A stretch of 43,156 nt of DNA from an uncultured Eubacterium sp. (GTDB taxonomy: Bacteria; Bacillota; Clostridia; Peptostreptococcales; Anaerovoracaceae). Under the pieces are notes generated by a model. The model was given only the letters and a program-made list of their open reading frames with translations. It was not told where the DNA came from and ran no database searches. The stretch covers positions 1 to 43,156 of the forward strand of contig CALCKF010000069.1 of NCBI GenBank assembly GCA_937966095.1, given 5' to 3'. The position numbers and the translations under genes were made by a program. Each line of letters opens with the position of its first letter. The stretch's first letter is position 1. This document shows, piece by piece, positions 1-5,941 of this stretch.

Positions 1-405
1 CACTTCTCCCAAAACTTCTGCTTTATCGACAGAGGCAAGTTCAAAGCGTTCCATGATCCTCTGGATCTTGGAAGCGTCCTCTGCCCTCGCGATCACATCA
101 ACTGTCGCATGATCACTGTTATTGCTTTTGTCTTTCAGCGCACAATAAAGGACGCCGTACCGCTTCGCCTCGGAAGAAAACTTTTTAAGGTCTCCGTTAC
201 GAACAGAAAATACCTTTAATTCCTTTCCGGACTTGATCAGATTCGTCAGCCTTGCTTTTCCTTTCGTCTTATGTTCTTCCCTAAGAGTTGCAGCTAAAAT
301 CACAGCAAGATTTTTCGCGCCTTCTCCGCTTATCCTCACCACCACTTCAAGTCCTTCAAGAGATAATCTCACGACCTGCTCTGCAGCATCTCCTCCTGCC
401 ATCAT
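1..405 (-). CDS. PcfB/DUF3801-family conjugation protein (partial)
   Basis: The reading frame stays open from the start at 405 to the left edge, giving 135 residues beginning MMAGGDAAEQVVRLSLEG. The charged alpha/beta pattern with an early 'GAKNLAVILAA' helix matches the DUF3801/PcfB family of conjugative elements. PcfB works as a relaxosome accessory protein that links the relaxase to the VirD4-type coupling protein. A GGAGGT ribosome binding site sits at 415-420, nine bases before the ATG. In related elements this gene directly follows the relaxase and precedes virD4. Here a toxin-antitoxin cassette separates it from the relaxase. The 3' end lies outside the window. Confidence 0.75.
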   Translation of the reverse strand, partial: MMAGGDAAEQVVRLSLEGLEVVVRISGEGAKNLAVILAATLREEHKTKGKARLTNLIKSGKELKVFSVRNGDLKKFSSEAKRYGVLYCALKDKSNNSDHATVDVIARAEDASKIQRIMERFELASVDKAEVLGEV

Positions 406-420
406 CTGCTCATCACCTCC
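395..420. repeat. 26-bp direct repeat, left copy (pcfB start region)
   Basis: These 26 bases recur exactly at 1167-1192. On the minus strand they hold the ribosome binding site, the short MSR-stop reading frame that ends the relaxase, and the first codons (MMAG) of pcfB. The two copies bracket the toxin-antitoxin cassette. Confidence 0.9.
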
Positions 421-436
421 CTCTCAACTAATGGCA

Positions 437-460
437 CTAAAAAACCCGAAAAATCGGGTT
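437..460 (-). terminator. Rho-independent terminator of the toxin-antitoxin operon
   Basis: A 7-bp stem (AACCCGA at 443-449 with TCGGGTT at 454-460) has a 4-base loop and, on the minus strand, is followed by a run of T. It lies just after the toxin stop codon, so it should isolate the toxin-antitoxin transcript from pcfB. Confidence 0.75.
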
Positions 461-470
461 CTTTCGGCTT

Positions 471-785
471 TTATAACTTGTCTTTTACATTTCTTTTGTT
501 GTAAAGAATTCTTCTAACTTCCATTACGTCGTCGATCACAACATAGTACACAACATAATTCCCCACATAGATTCTGTAATATGGGTATTTTCTTTCTTTT
601 ACTGAATGGTATGGTTCAAAACTCTCTGCATAGCTGCTTCTTTTTATAATAGCGTTTTCTACATCATCAATCAGCTTATTTGCTGCCACCGGATTTTTCA
701 AACGCTCCGTAATGTAAGCAACGATTTCATATAAATCCTCTTCGAATAACGGAAGAAAGCGCACATCATATTTTTTATTTCCCAT
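471..785 (-). CDS. Type II toxin, RelE/ParE family
   Basis: A 104-residue basic protein with the compact RelE/ParE fold signature: an N-terminal strand (YDVRFLPLFEEDL), two helices (ITERLKNPVAANKLIDDVENAI) and a C-terminal set of strands ending 'VEVRRILYNKRN'-like (seen as VMEVRRILYNKRN). RelE members cut mRNA on the ribosome and ParE members poison gyrase; the sequence alone does not decide which applies. It overlaps the upstream antitoxin by 11 bases, which implies translational coupling. The pair has its own promoter and terminator and sits between two conjugation genes. Confidence 0.85.
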   Translation of the reverse strand: MGNKKYDVRFLPLFEEDLYEIVAYITERLKNPVAANKLIDDVENAIIKRSSYAESFEPYHSVKERKYPYYRIYVGNYVVYYVVIDDVMEVRRILYNKRNVKDKL

Positions 786-1035
786 TAATACGCTCCCTCA
801 CCCTTCCAAACACTTCGCCGGCGGTATAGCGTGTTTCATCTGCTGCTGCCGCTTTATCCGCCTCATCCAACTTCATCTCTACTTCTTCCGTCAGTGCGGC
901 ATACTGCTCAAGGCTTAAAACCACCATGGAACCATATCCGTTCTTCGTCAGATAAACTGCATCGCCATTTTTTACAATGGATTCAATCTCCGTGAAGTTA
1001 TTTCTCAAATCAGAAACCGGTCTTATGTTAATCAT
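775..1035 (-). CDS. Type II antitoxin, Phd/YefM family
   Basis: An 86-residue protein opening MINIRPVSDLRNNFTEIESIV, the usual N-terminal DNA-binding part of Phd/YefM antitoxins, followed by 'VYLTKNGYGSMVVLSLEQY', the strand-turn-strand seen in the family. The C-terminal half is charged and likely disordered until it wraps the toxin. The start has a GGAGG site. It should bind the toxin and repress the promoter at 1076-1104. The toxin follows with an 11-base overlap. Confidence 0.87.
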   Translation of the reverse strand: MINIRPVSDLRNNFTEIESIVKNGDAVYLTKNGYGSMVVLSLEQYAALTEEVEMKLDEADKAAAADETRYTAGEVFGRVRERINGK

Positions 1036-1075
1036 CTCTCTGCCTCCATTATCTATCTCTTCTTTTTATGGCGTT

Positions 1076-1104
1076 ATTTTATCATAATTATGCCATTTTT
1101 GCAA
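1076..1104 (-). promoter_or_regulatory. Promoter of the toxin-antitoxin operon
   Basis: On the minus strand TTGCAA (1099-1104) and TAAAAT (1076-1081) are separated by 17 bases, about 40 bases upstream of the antitoxin start. The promoter lies inside the inserted cassette, so the pair can be expressed independently of the conjugation operon. Confidence 0.6.
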
Positions 1105-1166
1105 TATTAACAAGCCTTCTCTGATTCTCTTTTTTCTCTCTTTTTTCGGTATCCGTTCCGCGCACC

Positions 1167-1192
1167 CCTGCCATCATCTGCTCATCACCTCC
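1167..1192. repeat. 26-bp direct repeat, right copy (relaxase stop region)
   Basis: This is the exact copy of 395-420. The relaxase ends inside it (VMSR-stop). A duplicated pcfB-like start follows and opens an orphan 29-codon frame (1088-1177, minus) that ends just before the cassette promoter. It looks like the stub left when the cassette split the relaxase-pcfB junction. Confidence 0.9.
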
Positions 1193-2502
1193 TTTTGATT
1201 TTCTCTTTCTATCTGTTCCATTTTCTTTGCCATACTTTCAGTGCTCACATTTATGTCCTCTGCAAGCCTCACCTCCCCTCTGATATCCTTTAAGGTACTT
1301 GTAAAAGCCGCTATCTGTACTTTAAGCTTTTTCTTTTCAGACTCCGGAAGCACCCTTCTGTATTCTTTTCGTAAAATCTCCCTCCTCTCCGTTATATCTT
1401 CCTTTTCACGCTCCTTTTGTTCCAAAAAAGAAAAAAGCTCCTCATCTGTATGGATTTCATACTTGCTGAGGAGCCGGATCTGCTTTGTATACTTCTCGCA
1501 TTTAAGCAGGTCTTCTCTTAAAATTTCAGGCACTTTGTTCGCACCTTGCGTGTACTTCGGAAGATAGCCGAGCATATAGCAGTATTTCAGGTAAAGCCCC
1601 CGTAAACCTCCCACTTTTCCTATACGATCTTTTCTCGTCAGCAGAAGATACTGCTTTTTCAAAGGCTTACGCTTTTGAAAGCTTTTGAACCGGACACTTT
1701 CCGGATTGGCAGACAGTCTCTGCATGATCCGTTCGTTCGTATATTCTTTTCCGAGCCGCATAAGCCTGATAGGCTTTTCCCACCCTTTAGGTGTCACTGT
1801 CCAGTATTTTCTTCTCGGATTAAGCTGTACACGATATCCTAGGCTTTTAAGGTGCAGTTCAAATTCCCGTAGGTTAAGACTCAAGGCTATCGCCTCATCA
1901 ACTGCCTGCCTTGCCATGTTATACCTTGTAGGCATTCCGGCTTTACTCATCTGAGACATATACACAGGCTCTCCATGACCTTTTGGTTTTTCTATAACAG
2001 TAAGTCCGTACTGTCTGCAAATGCTGTCTGATACCTCCCTCATATGCCGGTAAGCACTCCGGCAGTCATGATACTTTTTCCCGTCCGCGAATGATACCGA
2101 GTTGATCACAAAATGATTGTGAAGACACTTTGTATTAAGATGTGTAGCCACGATCACCTGAAAACGGTCTCCCCAAAGCTCTTCGGCGAGCTTCACCCCA
2201 ATCTCATGCGCCATGTCCGGTGTAATGTCATCATAATCTGCAAAGCTCTGATAAGCATGAAATGCTAAGATTCCATCTTCCTTGCCAAACCGCTTCTTGA
2301 TCGTTTCGAACTGCTCCTTTGCATAAGTCACATTGCAGTTGAGCGCGGTCACATATCTTCCGCTCAAAGTCTTTCCTTCATCCGACGCATACCCGATCAC
2401 ATTCCCAATATCCGATTTCAGAGCAGTCTTCCTTGAATCCGTCGCATAGTCGATCGCCCTCGTAAGATTGGTCTTGACCTTCCATATCTTCGTGGTTCCC
2501 AT
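1174..2502 (-). CDS. mobA: MobA/VirD2-type relaxase (MOBP), ICE mobilisation
   Basis: A 442-443 residue relaxase. It would nick the element at oriT and stay bound to the 5' end during conjugative transfer. The N-terminal nuclease domain has a candidate catalytic tyrosine near residue 20 (RAIDYATD), a HAYQSF motif near residue 83, and the metal-binding histidine triad HLNTKCLHNHF (H122, H129, H131). These are the marks of Pfam Relaxase domains in Tn1549-like elements. The C-terminal third is charged and helical. The ATG at 2502 overlaps the mobC stop (TGATG); a GTG lies one codon upstream. The 3' end lies in the 26-bp repeat. Confidence 0.92.
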   Translation of the reverse strand: MGTTKIWKVKTNLTRAIDYATDSRKTALKSDIGNVIGYASDEGKTLSGRYVTALNCNVTYAKEQFETIKKRFGKEDGILAFHAYQSFADYDDITPDMAHEIGVKLAEELWGDRFQVIVATHLNTKCLHNHFVINSVSFADGKKYHDCRSAYRHMREVSDSICRQYGLTVIEKPKGHGEPVYMSQMSKAGMPTRYNMARQAVDEAIALSLNLREFELHLKSLGYRVQLNPRRKYWTVTPKGWEKPIRLMRLGKEYTNERIMQRLSANPESVRFKSFQKRKPLKKQYLLLTRKDRIGKVGGLRGLYLKYCYMLGYLPKYTQGANKVPEILREDLLKCEKYTKQIRLLSKYEIHTDEELFSFLEQKEREKEDITERREILRKEYRRVLPESEKKKLKVQIAAFTSTLKDIRGEVRLAEDINVSTESMAKKMEQIERENQKEVMSR

Positions 2503-2828
2503 CACTTGCCTTTTCCGTATCCAAAAACGGCTTCTTCCACCGCCGCCTGAAATGCGTGGAGCCTTCTGAGTTCCGTATCTAAATCCTGCGGGCTTACTTG
2601 TCCGCTGCTGTTTGCTTTTATGGCGATCTGGTTCAGATTGTTTCCGATATGGGAAAGCTCCCTGTTGAATTTATAGAACTCATCTCCCGGAGCTTCCCTC
2701 GGCTCGTAACCTGAAAGAAGCTGTCTTATGAGCGCGGCTTCCGTAAGACACGCCTTTTTTGCTTTTTTCTGGAGCTGCTGCGCCTCTTCTCTGTTAAGCC
2801 AGATCTGTTTCTTGATTGTTCGTTTCAT
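2502..2828 (-). CDS. mobC: MobC-family relaxosome accessory protein
   Basis: A 108-residue protein. Its N-terminus (KKQIWLNREEAQQLQKKAKK) fits a ribbon-helix-helix DNA-binding segment, and the central 'NRELSHIGNNLNQIAIKANSSG' block is the MobC (Pfam 05713) core. MobC proteins bind near oriT, melt it and help the relaxase. It is translationally coupled to the relaxase by stop-start overlap. The non-coding stretch immediately upstream has strong dyad symmetry and is the likely oriT. Confidence 0.9.
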   Translation of the reverse strand: MKRTIKKQIWLNREEAQQLQKKAKKACLTEAALIRQLLSGYEPREAPGDEFYKFNRELSHIGNNLNQIAIKANSSGQVSPQDLDTELRRLHAFQAAVEEAVFGYGKGK

Positions 2829-2850
2829 ATCTTTTCTCCTTTCTGGGGTC

Positions 2851-2903
2851 TTAGGGGTCTCCCCTAAAAAGCAGGCATTTCTGATCCGCAGGAGTAGAAA
2901 TGC
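2851..2903. other. Candidate oriT (two inverted repeats upstream of mobC)
   Basis: Two dyads lie in the 100-base gap between mobC and the radC-like gene. One is TTAGGGG/CCCCTAA (2851-2867, 3-base loop). The other is GCATTTCT/AGAAATGC (2875-2903, 13-base loop), which extends imperfectly outwards. The minus-strand loop contains CTCCTGC, close to the YATCCTG-type nick site known for MOBP relaxases. Position next to mobC-mobA and the symmetry support oriT; the nick position is inferred only. Confidence 0.4.
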
Positions 2904-2930
2904 AGTGCTTGCTAAAAGAGGTACATGAGC

Positions 2931-3428
2931 TTACCGCTCCTGTACCTCCCTCTTTTTAACTGCCTGTTTGTATGACAGTCCCAATTCATTATGCGCCAAA
3001 AAACTGTACTTATATCCTTTTCCTGCACCGACTATGATGTGATCCATGACCGGTATGCCTAAGAGCTTACCGCACTGAACCAGTCTTTTAGTTGCCTCGT
3101 AATCCGCCTTAGAGGGCTTTACATCACCGCTCGGATGATTGTGGAAAAGCAGGACAGCTGCTGAATTTGAAAGGATACTGCTCTTGAAAACCTCTCTCGG
3201 ACTTACTTCTGAACTGTTGAGTGTACCCTGACTTACGATATTCATATTGATCACGCTGCCGTCCGTTTTTACATTCATGACACAAAATATCTCCCTGTCA
3301 TACTCACTGATATATTCTCCGATCACCTCTACTGCATCATCTACACCTCTTACCTTTTTATCAGAAAAAATGCCCGGCTCCTTCACAAGCCTTATACTTA
3401 CCATGTCGAGCTCATACTTATTCTCCAT
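2931..3428 (-). CDS. RadC-like JAB/MPN-domain protein
   Basis: About 165 residues, matching the C-terminal JAB (MPN+) domain of RadC without the helix-hairpin-helix part. The full JAMM metal motif HNHPSGD followed by S and D in the right spacing is present (H99, H101, S109, D112 counted from the longest frame), so a zinc hydrolase site is plausible. Short RadC proteins are common on conjugative elements and their role in transfer is unresolved. The ATG at 3428 is preferred because GGAGG lies nine bases upstream; in-frame ATGs also exist at 3434 and 3437. It overlaps the 36-residue frame upstream. Confidence 0.85.
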   Translation of the reverse strand: MENKYELDMVSIRLVKEPGIFSDKKVRGVDDAVEVIGEYISEYDREIFCVMNVKTDGSVINMNIVSQGTLNSSEVSPREVFKSSILSNSAAVLLFHNHPSGDVKPSKADYEATKRLVQCGKLLGIPVMDHIIVGAGKGYKYSFLAHNELGLSYKQAVKKREVQER

Positions 3429-3528
3429 CTTCATCATCCTCCAAATATACCGACATATCGACCACTACCATTGTTTCTTCCGGCATGCTTTCAACATATT
3501 CCTTAAGCTGAGCAAGAGTCATCTCCAT
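3418..3528 (-). CDS. Small acidic protein, 36 residues, unknown
   Basis: A short frame starting at 3528 with a GGAGAG site six bases upstream reads MEMTLAQLKEYVESMPEE and ends in an acidic DDEDGE tail. It begins two bases after the DUF3846 stop and overlaps the radC-like start by 11 to 20 bases, so it fills an otherwise empty gap in a tightly packed operon. The pattern suggests one amphipathic helix followed by a strand. I do not recognise the family. Support comes from the ribosome binding site and the spacing only. Confidence 0.5.
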   Translation of the reverse strand: MEMTLAQLKEYVESMPEETMVVVDMSVYLEDDEDGE

Positions 3529-3530
3529 CT

Positions 3531-3953
3531 CTATCTCTCCTCTCTTCCCATCGTTTTTTCAGGCAAAGGCAACCTCATTATCCTGATATCGTCTGTATCT
3601 TTACGCGTGATCATCTCGGGATGACGAAACATTTCTTCATATTTTTTTCTGAGATTATCCGGAAGCGAAAGATATTTTTCGCTTTCTACCGGCGCATAGC
3701 AGATAAAAAAAGGACCGCAGATTATATCCTGCAGCTCTCCTCCCTTATCAAATATCCCTCGGTTTGGTTCAAGTCCATTGATCTTTCCTTCATCGTTACA
3801 AACGATCGCGACCTCATCTTCAAAAGGCATATACTCTTCAATATATCCTCCAACAAGGTTTTGCATAGACTCTAAATCACCATCGATTTCAACGATTTTT
3901 GGAGTTTTCATCGGTTCAATATACAGTACTTTTAACTTATCGTTCTCTCCCAT
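3531..3953 (-). CDS. DUF3846 domain protein
   Basis: A 140-residue protein. Its first 80 residues carry the DUF3846 pattern: 'KVLYIEPMKTPKIVEIDGDLESMQNLVGGYIE' broken into strand-helix segments, then 'VAIVCNDEGKINGLEPNR'. This domain is widespread in conjugative elements and phages and has no proven function. The C-terminal 50 residues are charged and helical. The start overlaps the end of the DUF3991 gene by 17 bases. Confidence 0.8.
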   Translation of the reverse strand: MGENDKLKVLYIEPMKTPKIVEIDGDLESMQNLVGGYIEEYMPFEDEVAIVCNDEGKINGLEPNRGIFDKGGELQDIICGPFFICYAPVESEKYLSLPDNLRKKYEEMFRHPEMITRKDTDDIRIMRLPLPEKTMGREER

Positions 3954-4908
3954 TTTTCATCATCTCCTTTTCCTCTTCTATTTCATAAAAGCGTATTCGT
4001 CTACATAAATAATCATTAAAGTCCTTGCCGTATGGCGGCGGTTCATCGTAGACCGCATACACACCCTCAAGAGCCTTCATAAGTCCCTTTGCAGAGGTTC
4101 TTCCTGCAAAATCATTATCAAAATGAAGATGCAGATCATATGTCCTGCAGTTTTCCGAAAGGACCTTCTGAAGAGCAACAGGCACTTTTGATGTGCCGTC
4201 AGCTCTCGGTCTGTATACGCCGGCAAGGGATACAAGGTTTTCTTCTTTCCAGTCAAATCCGTCCATTTTTCGCAGGGTAGCAAAGCTAAGCAGATCGATC
4301 GCACTTTCAAAAATATGCGTACTATTGCTTGCCGGACTTAATATTTTGAAACAGTACCGCTTATCACTTCCGGTAGCATCACCTAAGATCCTCATCCCAT
4401 TTGTGGCACGATAAGATGCATACCTTGGGACATTCTCATTATCATATCCCACAAAAATCGCATTGCCATATTCTCTGGATTCATATAAAAGGTTATTTTC
4501 AATGCAGTATTTTATGATTTCAAGATCGATTCCTCTCCTGCAAAGATATGCAACTACTCTGCTGTTCCCTGCGTTTCTTTCCGGAAGCAGCAGCTTCTTA
4601 TCCTGAAGTTTTCCTTTAGATGAAGCAGGGGTGCTGCGATATGCGCACCCCTTGTCGTTTAATAAATTAACGGCTTCAACAAACGGGATCTCCTTTACTT
4701 TTATAAGGTAATCAAGCGCGCTGTAACCTCCGATCCCTCTGGAAAACCACATCCATGCACCGTTGCTGATCTTAAGACTATCGTGAGTTCTGGTCGAATA
4801 AATATCATTTCCGATCCTGACAAGCTCACTCGGATCATAAAGCTTCAGGTATGTCAGAAGATCGATCTGTCTTGCCTTTTCGATTTCTTGCGTAGTCACC
4901 CAGCCCAT
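3937..4908 (-). CDS. DUF3991 and Toprim domain protein (primase-like)
   Basis: A 323-residue protein without the CHC2 zinc finger of DnaG. The N-terminal third matches DUF3991 (SLKISNGAWMWFSRGIGGYSALDYLI). The C-terminal half carries a Toprim fold with the acidic residue in IFESAIDLLS and the metal motif in LHFDNDFAGR. Such proteins accompany MobA/RadC in Tn1549-like elements and probably synthesise primers or handle DNA during transfer or re-circularisation; that role is inferred. The ATG has an AGGTGA site. Confidence 0.85.
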   Translation of the reverse strand: MGWVTTQEIEKARQIDLLTYLKLYDPSELVRIGNDIYSTRTHDSLKISNGAWMWFSRGIGGYSALDYLIKVKEIPFVEAVNLLNDKGCAYRSTPASSKGKLQDKKLLLPERNAGNSRVVAYLCRRGIDLEIIKYCIENNLLYESREYGNAIFVGYDNENVPRYASYRATNGMRILGDATGSDKRYCFKILSPASNSTHIFESAIDLLSFATLRKMDGFDWKEENLVSLAGVYRPRADGTSKVPVALQKVLSENCRTYDLHLHFDNDFAGRTSAKGLMKALEGVYAVYDEPPPYGKDFNDYLCRRIRFYEIEEEKEMMKNGRER

Positions 4909-4918
4909 TTATATCACC

Positions 4919-5197
4919 TTATCTTTCATAATCCTTTTCCTTTTTATCACGGGAGCCTGCAGATATTGCCAGATCTCTATCTGCTATCAGCTCCCTGAAC
5001 TTTTTCACTTCCTGTTCATTCAGTGTGATTCCCCTCGACATGTGTTCATGCGAAGGATCCCAGTCACGAATATCATATTTAGGAGTAGTTCCATTCCAAG
5101 AGACAAGGTTAAGTTCCTTTTTCCATCCGCTCTGATATGTCGCAAGCACTCCTATTTTTTCTACGACTTCAAAACTGATATTATTATTTCTGTTCAT
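4919..5197 (-). CDS. YdbC-like, PC4-family ssDNA-binding protein
   Basis: A 92-residue protein with the PC4/YdbC core: ISFEVVEKIGVLAT, then GWKKELNLVSWNGTTPKYDIRDW, then a helix 'GITLNEQEVKKFRELI'. PC4-like proteins form dimers that grip single-stranded DNA in a beta channel. The placement between the primase-like gene and other DNA-processing genes suggests protection of the transferred strand. The C-terminal 20 residues are a charged tail. The start is preceded by a purine-rich AGGATGGTA-type segment. Confidence 0.82.
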   Translation of the reverse strand: MNRNNNISFEVVEKIGVLATYQSGWKKELNLVSWNGTTPKYDIRDWDPSHEHMSRGITLNEQEVKKFRELIADRDLAISAGSRDKKEKDYER

Positions 5198-5241
5198 ATC
5201 TTTACCATCCTTTCAATGCTCTGTCATGAGCAAAACAACCA

Positions 5242-5454
5242 TTAATTACTCTCTTCCCCACCGCTGAGGTAGGAAATCACCTTATTTCCTTTTACCGCTT
5301 CTTTAAGTCCTATCAGCGCTGCGATCTCTGACGGTGCATAACACTCTATCTTCTGAATATCCTCCAGGCTGAAATTCAAGATCGCCTTTTCCGTTCGATA
5401 TCCATGCTCGAACAGCTTATTCAGTACCTTTATCGTCGTCTTGTCCATCGCCAT
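5242..5454 (-). CDS. Small ICE protein, 70 residues, unknown
   Basis: A 70-residue helical protein (MAMDKTTIKVLNKLFEHGYRT then LSLED-like 'FSLEDIQKIECYAPSEIAAL'). The middle resembles a short helix-hairpin-helix-like turn of the type 'sledI..ie..s..Eia'. I cannot assign a family. A GGAGG site lies nine bases before the ATG. It overlaps the 3' end of the Cys-rich small frame by 38 bases, which suggests translational coupling. Confidence 0.6.
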   Translation of the reverse strand: MAMDKTTIKVLNKLFEHGYRTEKAILNFSLEDIQKIECYAPSEIAALIGLKEAVKGNKVISYLSGGEESN

Positions 5455-5554
5455 TTAACTTTTCCTCCACCTCTCTTACGATCCTTTTCATACAAAACCC
5501 GCAAAGCCCGGATCTTACATCGTAATAGCAGCATTCCTCACATAATATCTTCAC
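5417..5554 (-). CDS. Cys-rich small protein, 45 residues, possible zinc knuckle
   Basis: A frame starting with GTG at 5554, eight bases after a GAGGAG site, reads MKILCEECCYYDVRSGLCGFC. Cysteines 5, 8, 18 and 21 form two CxxC pairs suitable for one zinc ion. The C-terminal half is charged (KRIVREVEEKLNGDGQDDD). It fills the gap between the winged-helix-like gene and the 70-residue gene and overlaps the latter by 38 bases. The family is unknown; the cysteine pattern and ribosome binding site argue that it is translated. Confidence 0.55.
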   Translation of the reverse strand: MKILCEECCYYDVRSGLCGFCMKRIVREVEEKLNGDGQDDDKGTE

Positions 5555-5557
5555 GAT

Positions 5558-5878
5558 TTATTCTCCTCTCATAAGATACTCGCCGTACTCCGTAAAAGAA
5601 TACCAGTTCGTTTTATCAAATGGATTCTCATTATGACATCCTTTTCTAATCACATCCTGCTTTACCAGCGTTCCCATGGCATCCTGTATCATGCTGCGGC
5701 TGAGAAAAGGAAGAAATCCGCTTATCATCTTCTGCGAGCACCTGTACCATCTTTTGTTATTGAATTTCCTGATCCGCTCATCACACACTCCGGGCTTTAA
5801 GTGTTCCCAAAGAAACTGCATGATAATGGCAGCATGAATTCCAAAGCGGATCGCCAAATCCATTCGAAACAAACACAT
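5558..5878 (-). CDS. Winged-helix-like small protein of the ICE
   Basis: A 106-residue protein. The order of helices (FGIHAAIIMQFLWEHL, then FLSRSMIQDAMGTLVKQDVI) followed by 'NWYSFTEYGEYLM' fits a winged-helix domain like those at the N-terminus of phage replisome organisers. A DNA-binding role in element replication or regulation is inferred. The ATG follows GGAGAGGTGAT. It sits downstream of the terminator of the surface protein gene, so it may start a separate transcript. Confidence 0.6.
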   Translation of the reverse strand: MCLFRMDLAIRFGIHAAIIMQFLWEHLKPGVCDERIRKFNNKRWYRCSQKMISGFLPFLSRSMIQDAMGTLVKQDVIRKGCHNENPFDKTNWYSFTEYGEYLMRGE

Positions 5879-5900
5879 ATCACCTCTCCATTTACAGAAA

Positions 5901-5932
5901 ACAGAGGAGCAATCTGCTTACTGCTCCTCTGT
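5901..5932 (-). terminator. Terminator after the VaFE surface protein gene
   Basis: A perfect 11-bp stem (ACAGAGGAGCA/TGCTCCTCTGT) with a 10-base loop is followed on the minus strand by TTTTC. It begins 9 bases after the stop of the surface protein gene. Confidence 0.8.
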
Positions 5933-5941
5933 AAAAACTAT

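Noticed and set aside
1088..1177. Orphan 29-codon frame starting in the right repeat copy
   Set aside because: It is best explained as the duplicated pcfB start running into unrelated cassette sequence; it carries no recognisable domain.
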